Part shown: piece after piece, positions 1-5,406 of the stretch
Layout: each line of letters starts with the position of its first letter
Position numbering within the stretch: position 1 is the stretch's first letter
DNA from: JAZRUF01 sp045636205
GTDB taxonomy: Bacteria > Bacillota > Clostridia > Oscillospirales > JAAYXM01
DNA: 8,894 bases
NCBI GenBank assembly: GCA_045636205.1
Contig: JAZTXE010000114.1
Span: 1-8,894 of the forward strand
Reading direction: 5' to 3'
Made by a program: the position numbers and the translations under genes
The notes under the pieces: model-generated
What the model saw: only the letters and a program-made list of their open reading frames with translations
Told to the model about the DNA's origin: nothing
The model's database searches: none

Positions 1-2
1 AG

Positions 3-128
3 AAGTTTGAGAACATGTCACCTCAGCAGCTTGCCTCATACACGGCGAAGAAATACGGAAAACCGCTGTGTGCAAAGTGTGCAGCTGCAGCCAAGGCGGA
101 GAGCGAAAAAGGGGATGATGTACTGTGA
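3..128 (+). CDS. C-terminal end of a phage protein, probably a single-strand annealing recombinase (5' part outside window)
   Basis: Only the last 41 codons are in the window; the frame is open from the left edge to a TGA at 126-128. The visible tail reads KFENMSPQQLASY, then KKYGKPLCAKC, an Ala/Lys-rich helix and GDDVL. The phrase KYGKPLCxxC resembles the zinc-binding tail that follows the annealing domain of some Gram-positive phage recombinases (RecT/Bet/ERF/Sak type); this is recalled family knowledge, not a computed match. The stop overlaps the GTG start of the next gene by 4 bases (GTGA), so the two are translationally coupled. An annealing protein paired with the exonuclease downstream would form a Red-like recombination pair. 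The coding call is firm; the product is inference, because the catalytic core is not visible. Confidence 0.6.
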   Translation, partial: KFENMSPQQLASYTAKKYGKPLCAKCAAAAKAESEKGDDVL

Positions 129-886
129 TACTTACGAAGGATAATTATTTCAGCCGTGAAGCCAATGAGAAGTACATGAGCGTGAGCCAGTACAAGACCT
201 TTAGCGAATGTGAAGCTCGGGCGATGGCGGAGTTAAGAGGCGAGTATGAGAGACCAAAGACGGTCTCTCTTCTCGTCGGTTCATACGTTGATGCGTATTT
301 TGAAGGAACGCTTGATAAATTCATAGCGGATAATCCGGAGATATTTACGCAGAAGGGTGAGCTTAAAAGCGATTTTAAACACGCTGAGTATATTATATCA
401 CGCATCGAGCGGGACAAGTTCTTTATGAAGTATATATCAGGCGATAAGCAGGTTATAAAGACCGGTGAGATTGACGGAATACCGTGGAAGACGAAGATTG
501 ACAGCTATCACGATGGAAAAGCGATTGTGGATTTGAAAATCGTCAAGGATTTTAAGCCGATATATAAAGAGGGCGAGGGGCGCATGAGCTTTATCGAGGC
601 GTGGGGATATGACATTCAAGGCGCGGTTTATCAGAGGATAGAGGGGAACAATCTACCGTTTTTTATTGCGGCGGCTACCAAGGAGCCGGAGCCAGATTTA
701 GCGGTTATCAGGATACCGCAGGAGATGCTTGAAGTTGCACTTCACATAACGCGCGGAAACGTGCGCAGATTCCACGAATTAAAGCAGGGGATAAGTGAGC
801 CTATCCGCTGCGAAAAATGCGATTATTGCAAAAAGACAAAGGTTTTAACAAGAGTTATAGGAATGGAGGAGTTACAAGATGATTAA
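125..886 (+). CDS. PD-(D/E)XK exonuclease, DUF3799 / RecE (exodeoxyribonuclease VIII)-like
   Basis: 253 aa phage-type exonuclease, expected to resect double-stranded DNA ends and supply single strands to an annealing partner. The nuclease core is visible: E115-I-D, then K124-I-D126, then D136-L-K138 (the D...DxK catalytic signature), then the QxxxY motif at Q165-Y169. The N-terminal SVSQYKTFSECE and LLVGSYVDAYFEG segments are typical of DUF3799. C29 in the N-terminus plus C229, C232 and C235 near the C-terminus (CEKCDYC) have the layout of the iron-sulfur staple of Cas4/AddB nucleases, so a [4Fe-4S] cluster is likely by inference. The GTG start is preferred over ATG 176 because the family N-terminal segment lies before residue 18, and AAAAAGGGG at 106-114 is placed 10 bases upstream. 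The 3' end overlaps the SSB gene by 8 bases. Confidence 0.88.
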   Translation: MILTKDNYFSREANEKYMSVSQYKTFSECEARAMAELRGEYERPKTVSLLVGSYVDAYFEGTLDKFIADNPEIFTQKGELKSDFKHAEYIISRIERDKFFMKYISGDKQVIKTGEIDGIPWKTKIDSYHDGKAIVDLKIVKDFKPIYKEGEGRMSFIEAWGYDIQGAVYQRIEGNNLPFFIAAATKEPEPDLAVIRIPQEMLEVALHITRGNVRRFHELKQGISEPIRCEKCDYCKKTKVLTRVIGMEELQDD

Positions 887-1298
887 TAAGACGATATATC
901 AAGGCAGATTCACACGTGATCCGGAGATTAACACCACGGCAAGTGGTATTGAGGTATGCAATTTCACGTTGGCGTGGAGTAAGAAGTACAAGGAAAACGA
1001 ACGCAAGTGTTTTTTGGATTGCACGGCGTGGAGACAGACTGCGGCATTTATTAATAAGTATTTCAAAAAGGGCAGTGAAATTGCGGTTGAGGGTGAGCTG
1101 GAGACAGACTCATACACGGATAAAGACGGTAACAAGCGCAGCCGCATAAGACTCACCGTTACCGAGGTCCATTTCTGTGGGAAGAAAGCTGAGAGTGACG
1201 AGGTTCGTCTTCCGTCTCCTGCAGAGTTTCATGCAGAGCAATTATCACCGGTAGAATTTGAGGAAATGACAGGTGATAACGAGCAGTTGCCGTTTTAG
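879..1298 (+). CDS. ssb: Single-stranded DNA-binding protein (SSB)
   Basis: 139 aa, one OB-fold domain over about residues 1-100 followed by a short flexible tail. Visible SSB hallmarks are the N-terminal N-K-x-x-x-Q-G-R-F-T-R-D-P-E, the V-C-N-F-T-L-A-W33 strand, D47-C-T-A-W51-R, KGSEIAVEGEL and the aromatic Y79-T-D-K-D-G turn. The protein ends in the acidic D-N-E-Q-L-P-F, matching the acidic-Pro-Phe tip through which bacterial SSBs recruit repair and replication proteins. It is somewhat shorter than a typical chromosomal SSB because the linker is short, as is usual in phages. ATG 879 follows GGAGGA (865-870) at 8 bases and lies inside the end of the exonuclease gene, so exonuclease and SSB are made together. 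It should coat the strands made by the exonuclease and those at the replication fork. Confidence 0.95.
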   Translation: MINKTIYQGRFTRDPEINTTASGIEVCNFTLAWSKKYKENERKCFLDCTAWRQTAAFINKYFKKGSEIAVEGELETDSYTDKDGNKRSRIRLTVTEVHFCGKKAESDEVRLPSPAEFHAEQLSPVEFEEMTGDNEQLPF

Positions 1299-1309
1299 TG
1301 AGGTAGCCT

Positions 1310-1777
1310 ATGGTTATTCAGATAGACAGCCGGGAGCATGCGCGGGCGATAACTAAGATAAAGGCCGAGTTTGAGCGACAATCGGTTAATTACTACACAT
1401 CAAAGCTGTATGTAGGGGATTATATGTCGCTTGACAATCCGCGTCTGATTATCGACCGCAAGCAGAATTTGTCCGAGCTTGTGGGGAATGTTTGTCAGCA
1501 GCACAAGAGATTTACCGATGAGCTGGAGCGTGCGCGTGAAGCGGGAATAAACATGGTTATTTTGTGCGAACACGGCGGGAGTATAAAGAGCCTGGAGGAT
1601 GTGCGGAACTGGAAAAATCCGCGGTTAAAAGAGTCTCCTCTTGCGATGAGCGGGGAGAGATTATACAAGGTTCTTCTGACCCTGAGCCGCACGTTTGGAG
1701 TACGTTTTTTGTTCTGTGATAAGCGCGTAACCGGTAAGAAGATTATTGAAATTTTAGGTGGTACTTATGAGCTATGA
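1310..1777 (+). CDS. Stand-alone ERCC4-domain (XPF-type) nuclease
   Basis: 155 aa, essentially a single ERCC4 nuclease domain. The order of motifs is I-D6-S-R-E9 at the N-terminus, V-G36-D37-Y, then I-I-D49-R50-K51 followed by E56, a variant of the GDx(n)ERKxxxD signature of XPF/Mus81/Hef nucleases (D replaces E before RK). After it come KRFTDELERA and I-N-M-V-I-L-C-E, as in the family. There is no helicase domain and no helix-hairpin-helix pair, so it should cut branched or flap DNA as a small homodimer or with a partner; this is inference. GAGGT at 1300-1304 lies 5 bases before ATG 1310. The start is 11 bases after the SSB stop, and the 3' end overlaps the next gene. Its position in the recombination block fits trimming or resolving recombination intermediates. 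Confidence 0.85.
   Translation: MVIQIDSREHARAITKIKAEFERQSVNYYTSKLYVGDYMSLDNPRLIIDRKQNLSELVGNVCQQHKRFTDELERAREAGINMVILCEHGGSIKSLEDVRNWKNPRLKESPLAMSGERLYKVLLTLSRTFGVRFLFCDKRVTGKKIIEILGGTYEL
1756..1761 (+). promoter_or_regulatory. Ribosome binding site that decides the primase-like gene start
   Basis: AGGTGG lies inside the end of the ERCC4 gene, 5 bases before ATG 1767. It contains the in-frame GTG at 1758, so it argues that the ATG, not that GTG, is the start. Confidence 0.6.
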
Positions 1778-2315
1778 GGCGGATTACATAAATAATACTC
1801 TTACCATGCGGCAGGTAATAGAGCTGTACAGAGTAGGAGAGTTTAAAGGCAATCATATAAAATGTCCGTTCCACAACGAAAGAACTGCATCGTTTTCGGT
1901 TAAGGGGAATATCTTTAAGTGCTTTGGCTGCGGCGTAGGCGGGGATGTAATAAAGTTCGTTGAGATGTACTTTAATTTGGACTTTCCGGCTGCACTGGCA
2001 AAGATAGATGCGGATTTTAATTTGGGCCTTGGCGTAGGGAAAAAGCGTACTCTGCGCCAAATAGCACAAGTGAAGGAAAGCGAGGCGCAACGAGCTGAGC
2101 AACGGCAGAAACTTTGTGAGGCAAACCGGAGATACTGGGAAGTCTTTGACGAGTGGAAGCAGTTGGACACGTGGCTTAATGAATTTCGGGCAAAGAAAGA
2201 CAAGAGCGAGCTTGACCCTCATTATATTGAGGCAATACGCAAGATAGAAGCAATCAAATACCGTTTAGACTGCGCGGAACACGAAAGGCAGGTGGCAGAG
2301 AGTGCAATTAACTGA
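1767..2315 (+). CDS. CHC2 zinc-finger DNA primase-like protein
   Basis: 182 aa. Residues about 12-85 form a DnaG-type CHC2 zinc-binding domain: a helix TMRQVIELY, then C33-P-F-H36, R39-T-A-S-F, F50-K-C52-F-G-C55-G, V-G-G-D60-V-I-K-F-V and later F-P-A-A-L. Ligands C33, H36, C52 and C55 are all present. The rest (about 88-182) is charged and helical, probably coiled coil, and shows no TOPRIM or archaeo-eukaryotic primase motif. It can therefore recognise template or initiation sites but has no visible catalytic centre of its own. It overlaps the ERCC4 gene by 11 bases and the helicase gene by 14. A further in-frame GTG at 1758 would add three residues but sits within the ribosome site. The most likely role is DNA recognition in replication initiation together with the following ATPase. 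Confidence 0.85.
   Translation: MSYEADYINNTLTMRQVIELYRVGEFKGNHIKCPFHNERTASFSVKGNIFKCFGCGVGGDVIKFVEMYFNLDFPAALAKIDADFNLGLGVGKKRTLRQIAQVKESEAQRAEQRQKLCEANRRYWEVFDEWKQLDTWLNEFRAKKDKSELDPHYIEAIRKIEAIKYRLDCAEHERQVAESAIN
2290..2295 (+). promoter_or_regulatory. Ribosome binding site supporting the GTG start of the VapE-like gene
   Basis: AGGTGG lies 6 bases before GTG 2302. The next in-frame candidate, ATG 2320, would be 24 bases from this site, so the GTG is preferred. Confidence 0.55.
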
Positions 2316-3744
2316 AAACATGATAGCTGAGCTATTACCTCAGCAACTGTTAGACAATGAACTACTAATGGATTTATATGATATGGACATAGTTGAGCAT
2401 CAGCGGTTTCGCGGTCTTTTGCAGATGCGTGCCAAGGAGCTGAAATGCGCGACGGCTTTCAACAATGTTCTTAAGGCACTGGATAAAGAAGTGCAGAATT
2501 CTTACAATTACGGGACCAAAAGCGTAAAAGGAGTTGCGATAACCTGCAATTCAGATGGTAAACCGTTCAATACGATAGAAAATTTTCTTGCAATTATACG
2601 AGCGGATGAAAATTTCAGCGGTTTACAGTTTAATCAGCTCAGTTATGCGCCGGAAAAGTACAGCATTGAAAACGGTATCGAGCGCTGGATGGATGCGGAC
2701 GACAGCTGGGCGCGGCAGTACATAGAGAGTGAATATCACCTGCATAACAAGGACAAGCTTGACGATGCGTTGCGGATTCGATTTAAGGAGTGCGAATATC
2801 ACCCGATAAAGAAGGTTATCGACGCTGTGGAGTGGGACGGAGAGGAGCGTATTGAAACGCTGCTTGTTAAATGGCTTAAATGTGAGGACAGCGCATATAC
2901 GCGCGAGGTCTCTCGCCTTATTTTTGCGGGCGGAATAAACAGATTATATGACTCTGGGTGTAAGTTCGATGACGTGCCGGTGCTTATCGGAACCAAGCAG
3001 GGCGAGGGAAAGTCAACCTTTGTGCGCTGGCTTGCGTTACAGGACGAATTTTTTACAGAGGTAACGGAATTTGAAGGGCAGAAAGGCATGGAAGCATTAG
3101 AGGGAGCATGGATATGCGAAATTGCGGAGCTTCTTGCGCTTACGCGGTCAAAGGACGTTGAGGCGGTTAAATCGTATTTAAGCCGACAAGTGGACCGATA
3201 CCGCAGACCATTTGACAGACGCGTTACAGACCACAAGAGACAATGCACCTTCATCGGCACGACTAATAAGGAACAGTTCCTGACGGATAAGACCGGAAAC
3301 CGACGCTTTTACCCGGTTAAGGTACATCAGACCGGATATGACCTATTCGCGCATGAGGCGGAGATAAAGGCGGATATACTGCAGTGCTGGGCTGAAGCAA
3401 AAGCGAAGATGCTCAAGGGAGAAATGCCGCCGTTTGCAAAGCCGGAGCTTATGCCGGAGATACGCCGAAATCAACAGTGCGCGGTTGAGGACGACTGGCG
3501 CGACGGTCTGATAGAGGACTATTTAAAGGACAAGCACGAGGTTTGCATTCTCGAACTGTGGCAGAGAGCATTGGGCAATGATTTCTCCAAACCGACAAAG
3601 AAGGACAGCAACGAAATTGCACTTATTCTGCAAGGTATGCCGGAATGGAAAAAGGCATCTAAATCTAAAACAATGTCAGGATATGGAGTTCAAAAATTCT
3701 GGATACGCAAGCCAACAGAAGAAGAGTTATTAGATGTTATATAA
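2302..3744 (+). CDS. VapE-family (virulence-associated E) P-loop ATPase / replicative helicase
   Basis: 480 aa. The C-terminal half is the VapE domain found in phages and phage satellites, a superfamily-3-like DNA helicase. Visible motifs are Walker A G230-T-K-Q-G-E-G-K-S-T239, a Walker B-like stretch W-I-C-E-I-A-E-L, the sensor G319-T-T-N, and the arginine-bearing G332-N-R-R-F-Y-P. Before the ATPase lies the familiar H-P-I-K-K-V-I-D-A-V-E-W-D-G segment. The N-terminal about 130 residues are helical with no primase motif, so this is the helicase rather than a primase-helicase fusion. It would unwind the origin and fork while host DNA polymerase copies, since no polymerase is seen here. It overlaps the CHC2 gene by 14 bases and ends directly before the repeat-rich region 3745-4018, an arrangement expected for an initiator next to its origin. 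The helicase function is inferred from the family. Confidence 0.9.
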   Translation: MQLTENMIAELLPQQLLDNELLMDLYDMDIVEHQRFRGLLQMRAKELKCATAFNNVLKALDKEVQNSYNYGTKSVKGVAITCNSDGKPFNTIENFLAIIRADENFSGLQFNQLSYAPEKYSIENGIERWMDADDSWARQYIESEYHLHNKDKLDDALRIRFKECEYHPIKKVIDAVEWDGEERIETLLVKWLKCEDSAYTREVSRLIFAGGINRLYDSGCKFDDVPVLIGTKQGEGKSTFVRWLALQDEFFTEVTEFEGQKGMEALEGAWICEIAELLALTRSKDVEAVKSYLSRQVDRYRRPFDRRVTDHKRQCTFIGTTNKEQFLTDKTGNRRFYPVKVHQTGYDLFAHEAEIKADILQCWAEAKAKMLKGEMPPFAKPELMPEIRRNQQCAVEDDWRDGLIEDYLKDKHEVCILELWQRALGNDFSKPTKKDSNEIALILQGMPEWKKASKSKTMSGYGVQKFWIRKPTEEELLDVI

Positions 3745-3746
3745 TA

Positions 3747-3803
3747 CTTAACTAACTTAACCAAATATAAGTTGGTTAAGGGTTGGTTAAGTAGTTGGTT
3801 AAG
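3747..3803. repeat. Iteron cluster (TTGGTTAAG, both orientations)
   Basis: Five copies lie in 57 bases: degenerate CTTAACTAA (3747-3755), CTTAACCAA (3756-3764), then TTGGTTAAG at 3772-3780, 3783-3791 and 3795-3803. The copies at 3756 and 3772 form a perfect 9-base inverted repeat with a 7-base spacer. No T-run follows, so this is not a terminator. The spacing suits a protein binding one face of the helix. Confidence 0.75.
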
Positions 3804-3840
3804 CTTAGAAGTATTGCAATTACAAGAAAAACTGGAAAAG

Positions 3841-3900
3841 TGTTACCAAAAAAAATAAAAACTTTTAGAAACGCTAAAAAAATAGAAAAAAGTTTTTTTA
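3841..3900. other. AT-rich segment with A-tracts (candidate DNA unwinding element / bent DNA)
   Basis: Only 10 of these 60 bases are G or C by direct count. Runs of A lie at 3848-3855, 3857-3861, 3876-3882 and 3886-3891, followed by seven T at 3893-3899. Some run centres are about 10 bases apart. It sits between the two groups of TTGGTTAAG repeats. Easily melted or bent DNA here is an inference from composition. Confidence 0.5.
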
Positions 3901-3922
3901 CAGGAAATATACTCTATAGGAA

Positions 3923-3995
3923 ACTTGGTTAAGTTAAGTTGATGAAAATCGGTTGCAAGCATTGATATTAAAAGGATTTTTGCACTTAACCAAGT
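3923..3995. repeat. Perfect 12-base inverted repeat flanking a 49-base spacer
   Basis: ACTTGGTTAAGT at 3923-3934 is matched by its exact reverse complement ACTTAACCAAGT at 3984-3995. Both contain the same core as the iteron cluster upstream. The long spacer makes two protein-binding sites or DNA looping more likely than an RNA hairpin. Confidence 0.65.
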
Positions 3996-3997
3996 CT

Positions 3998-4018
3998 TTA
4001 CCAACTCTGACTTGGTAA
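3998..4018 (+). repeat. Inverted repeat directly before the ribosome site of the gene at 4036
   Basis: TTACCAA (3998-4004) and TTGGTAA (4012-4018) are perfect complements around a 7-base loop, ending 4 bases before the AGGAGG ribosome site. It could be an operator half-site pair related to the iterons, or an RNA stem next to the ribosome site. It is too AT-rich for a strong terminator and has no T-run. Confidence 0.5.
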
Positions 4019-4022
4019 CACA

Positions 4023-4028
4023 AGGAGG
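4023..4028 (+). promoter_or_regulatory. Consensus ribosome binding site deciding the start at 4036
   Basis: A perfect AGGAGG lies 7 bases before ATG 4036. A longer reading from TTG 4012 would start inside the inverted repeat and run through this ribosome site, so it is rejected. Confidence 0.8.
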
Positions 4029-4035
4029 CAAAAAA

Positions 4036-4440
4036 ATGACATTTGAGGAAATAGAGCGCAAGGCGATGACAGGAGAGAGTTTGCCGAGGGGGCAAAGCTT
4101 CGCAGCTCAGGCGTGTTATTTAGGACTACGGAGCTTGTACAGTGAGTACCGTAGCGGGAACGTGTCCAGGGAGAGAGCCAAGGCGGAAAAGGAAGCGTTG
4201 CGGATATGCTATGAGGACTGGGAGGAAAGAGAACAGTTGCATATCCGGAACCTTAACCGCCAACAGGAAAATATCCGTAAATCCGAGGATATGATGAATT
4301 CTATAATGAGAAAGTGCAAAGCCGGAGCTACGGCAGATGAACTCTTTCCGGAATGTATGGCATGTATTGGCGCGCTTACAGGAAACAGTGTAATTGAAAA
4401 AAATGATAATGGAGGTATAAGGATATGCAAAAGGTATTAA
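4036..4440 (+). CDS. Hypothetical phage protein, helical and charged
   Basis: 134 aa, function not recognised. It is the first gene after the repeat-rich region and begins with MTFEEIERKAM. The sequence is largely helical: an Ala-rich SFAAQACYLGLRSLYSEY segment, then a long highly charged stretch (about residues 45-95, rich in E, K, R and Q) that could form a coiled coil, then CKAGATADELFPECMACIGALTG with three Cys near the C-terminus. No catalytic motif, signal peptide or membrane segment is seen. Proteins of this general look are common just after the replication genes in Firmicute phages. The next gene starts within its last 16 bases, so translation is coupled. The start is set by the AGGAGG at 4023. 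Confidence 0.8.
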   Translation: MTFEEIERKAMTGESLPRGQSFAAQACYLGLRSLYSEYRSGNVSRERAKAEKEALRICYEDWEEREQLHIRNLNRQQENIRKSEDMMNSIMRKCKAGATADELFPECMACIGALTGNSVIEKNDNGGIRICKRY

Positions 4441-4616
4441 TCGTATACGAGATTAACGCGGGGAAAAGTATGTTCTTTGCAAACAGTGTGGCTGAGGTTG
4501 AGAATTATCCTCTCTCGGCGGGAGAACTGTGGGACTACGAGAACCAGCTCAAGGTAGCAGGGAACTACGACGGGGTTCTTATAACGAACATTATCCCGCT
4601 GCGGGAGGATAAGTAA
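4425..4616 (+). CDS. Small hypothetical phage protein
   Basis: 63 aa, not recognised. The N-terminal MQKVLIVYEIN and the closing YDGVLITNIIPLRED look like beta strands around a helical middle (SVAEVENYPLSAGELWDYENQL), so a small compact alpha/beta fold is plausible. It has no cysteine and no visible motif. GGAGG at 4411-4415 lies 9 bases before ATG 4425, and the gene begins inside the preceding gene (16-base overlap). The stop is followed after two bases by the GTG of the MazG-like gene, so it is part of the same operon. A host-takeover or anti-defence role is possible from size and position alone; nothing in the sequence shows it. Confidence 0.7.
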   Translation: MQKVLIVYEINAGKSMFFANSVAEVENYPLSAGELWDYENQLKVAGNYDGVLITNIIPLREDK

Positions 4617-4618
4617 GA

Positions 4619-4879
4619 GTGATGAAAGTATTGCACCGCGCTATAGAGCATTACGGCGCGGAACATCAAGAAAACATGTGCATAGAGGAAATGGCGGAGC
4701 TGATACAGGCTATTAACAAGAAGCATCGGTCAGAGCCGCATAATATCCCGGAAGAGATTGCGGACGTGGAAATCATGCTGGAGCAGTTGAAGATAATAAA
4801 CTGCTGCCGTGCGGATGTGAACACGATAAAAACGCAGAAGATTTTGAGATTGGAAGAAAGGATAGGTTTAGAAGAATGA
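4619..4879 (+). CDS. MazG-like nucleotide pyrophosphohydrolase
   Basis: 86 aa, a single all-alpha NTP pyrophosphohydrolase domain. The metal-binding signature is clear: E23-E24-M-A-E27 on one helix and E46-I-A-D49 on the next (EExxE...ExxD). In the family these residues bind Mg2+ and cleave nucleoside triphosphates to monophosphate and pyrophosphate. Phage MazG-like proteins have been proposed to clean the nucleotide pool or lower host alarmones; which applies here is unknown. It is short but complete for a phage form. The start may be GTG 4619 or ATG 4622; GGGAGG at 4603-4608 is 10 or 13 bases away, slightly favouring the GTG. It overlaps the pentapeptide gene by 4 bases (ATGA). Confidence 0.82.
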   Translation: MMKVLHRAIEHYGAEHQENMCIEEMAELIQAINKKHRSEPHNIPEEIADVEIMLEQLKIINCCRADVNTIKTQKILRLEERIGLEE

Positions 4880-5406
4880 CCAGAAAAGAGCTTGATAAAA
4901 TTTTAGATAACCATAAATTATGGCTGAGTAGCAACGGCGAAAAAGGAGAACGTGCGGACTTGAGCTCTGCGGACTTGAGCTCTGCGGACTTGCGCTCTGC
5001 GGACTTGAGCTCTGCGGACTTGAGCTATGCGAACTTGCGCTCTGCGGACTTGCGCTCTGCGGACTTGAGCTATGCGAACTTGCGCTCTGCGAACTTGAGC
5101 TCTGCGAACTTGAGCTCTGCGGACTTGAGCTATGCGAACTTGAGCTCTGCGAACTTGAGCTCTGCGGACTTGCGCTCTGCGGACTTGGATTTCTCAGCGT
5201 TCCCCTTATGGTGCGGTGGTTTAGATGTACATATAGACGATAAACAAGCGGTACAGCTTCTGTATCACTTAGTAAGGAATGTGAAGTACAGTAAAAACAC
5301 CAGCGCAGAAATGAAGAAGTTGTGCAAGCTCAAGAGCATTATAAAAAAGGCGAATGAGTTTCACAGGGTAAAAGAGTGCGGGGAGATAAAGGGGGATGCA
5401 GAATGA
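4876..5406 (+). CDS. Pentapeptide-repeat protein
   Basis: 176 aa. Residues 27-106 are 16 uninterrupted pentapeptides of the form A-(D/N)-L-(S/R)-(S/Y), the last being ADLDF. This should fold into a right-handed four-sided beta-helix. Flanks are a 26-residue helical N-terminus (TRKELDKILDNHKLWL) and a conserved-looking 70-residue C-terminal domain beginning DFSAFPLWCGGLDVHIDD and continuing QLLYHLVRNVKYSKNT. Some family members (MfpA, Qnr) mimic DNA and bind gyrase; most phage members, including this type, have no proven function. The repeat is almost as uniform in DNA as in protein. The start overlaps the MazG-like stop (ATGA), and its stop overlaps the next start (5403-5406). Confidence 0.92.
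   Translation: MTRKELDKILDNHKLWLSSNGEKGERADLSSADLSSADLRSADLSSADLSYANLRSADLRSADLSYANLRSANLSSANLSSADLSYANLSSANLSSADLRSADLDFSAFPLWCGGLDVHIDDKQAVQLLYHLVRNVKYSKNTSAEMKKLCKLKSIIKKANEFHRVKECGEIKGDAE
4954..5193 (+). repeat. 15-bp tandem repeat inside the pentapeptide gene (16 units)
   Basis: The unit is GCG(G/A)ACTTG(A/C)GCT(C/A)T. Only three positions vary, each changing one residue (D/N, S/R, S/Y), and the same codon is used for every other residue in all units before the last. The final unit ends GATTTC. Unequal exchange or slippage would change length by whole pentapeptides and keep the frame. Confidence 0.92.

Larger units (their letters stand above)
3745..4018. other. Repeat-rich AT-rich intergenic region: candidate phage replication origin or multi-site operator
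   Basis: This non-coding stretch separates the helicase gene from the next gene at 4036. The 9-base motif TTGGTTAAG occurs at 3772, 3783, 3795 and 3925, its reverse complement CTTAACCAA at 3756 and 3985, and a one-mismatch copy CTTAACTAA at 3747. Shortened forms TTACCAA occur at 3843 and 3998 and TTGGTAA at 4012. The three clustered copies are 11 and 12 bases apart, about one DNA turn. Between the clusters is a very AT-rich block. Iterons beside an AT-rich unwinding element, immediately after initiator/helicase genes, are the known layout of many phage and plasmid origins. The alternative is an operator array controlling the downstream small-gene operon. No convincing coding region or strong promoter is seen. 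Confidence 0.55.

Noticed and set aside
916..1149. Second forward frame inside the SSB gene
   Set aside because: Arg-rich translation typical of a shifted frame; the SSB frame is clearly the coding one.
1895..1903. GGTTAAG-like matches outside the intergenic region (also near 3313 and 7513)
   Set aside because: Single shortened matches within coding sequence (V-K codons), without flanking copies; chance occurrences.
1743..2222. Reverse-strand open frame of 159 codons
   Set aside because: Antisense to the CHC2 primase-like gene, with low-complexity hydrophobic content and no start context.
2799..3260. Reverse-strand open frame of 153 codons
   Set aside because: It lies wholly opposite the VapE ATPase domain, is Ser/Thr-rich as expected of a shadow frame, and has no domain.
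3756..3780. Inverted repeat after the helicase gene as a terminator
   Set aside because: The stem is AT-rich and no T-run follows; the arms are copies of the iteron motif.
3908..3913. TATACT as a possible -10 promoter element
   Set aside because: No acceptable -35 element lies 16-18 bases upstream, only A/T runs.
3843..4061. Reverse-strand open frame across the repeat region
   Set aside because: It encodes mainly Phe/Ser runs from the A-tracts and covers the iterons; no ribosome site, no domain.
4255..4272. 18-base near repeat of 5544-5561 (17 of 18 identical)
   Set aside because: Both encode N-R-Q-x-E-N in charged helices; a single short match is most simply similar coiled-coil codons, not a mobile or regulatory repeat.
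4954..5193. CRISPR-like short regular repeat array
   Set aside because: The 15-bp units are contiguous without spacers and keep an open reading frame coding for pentapeptides.
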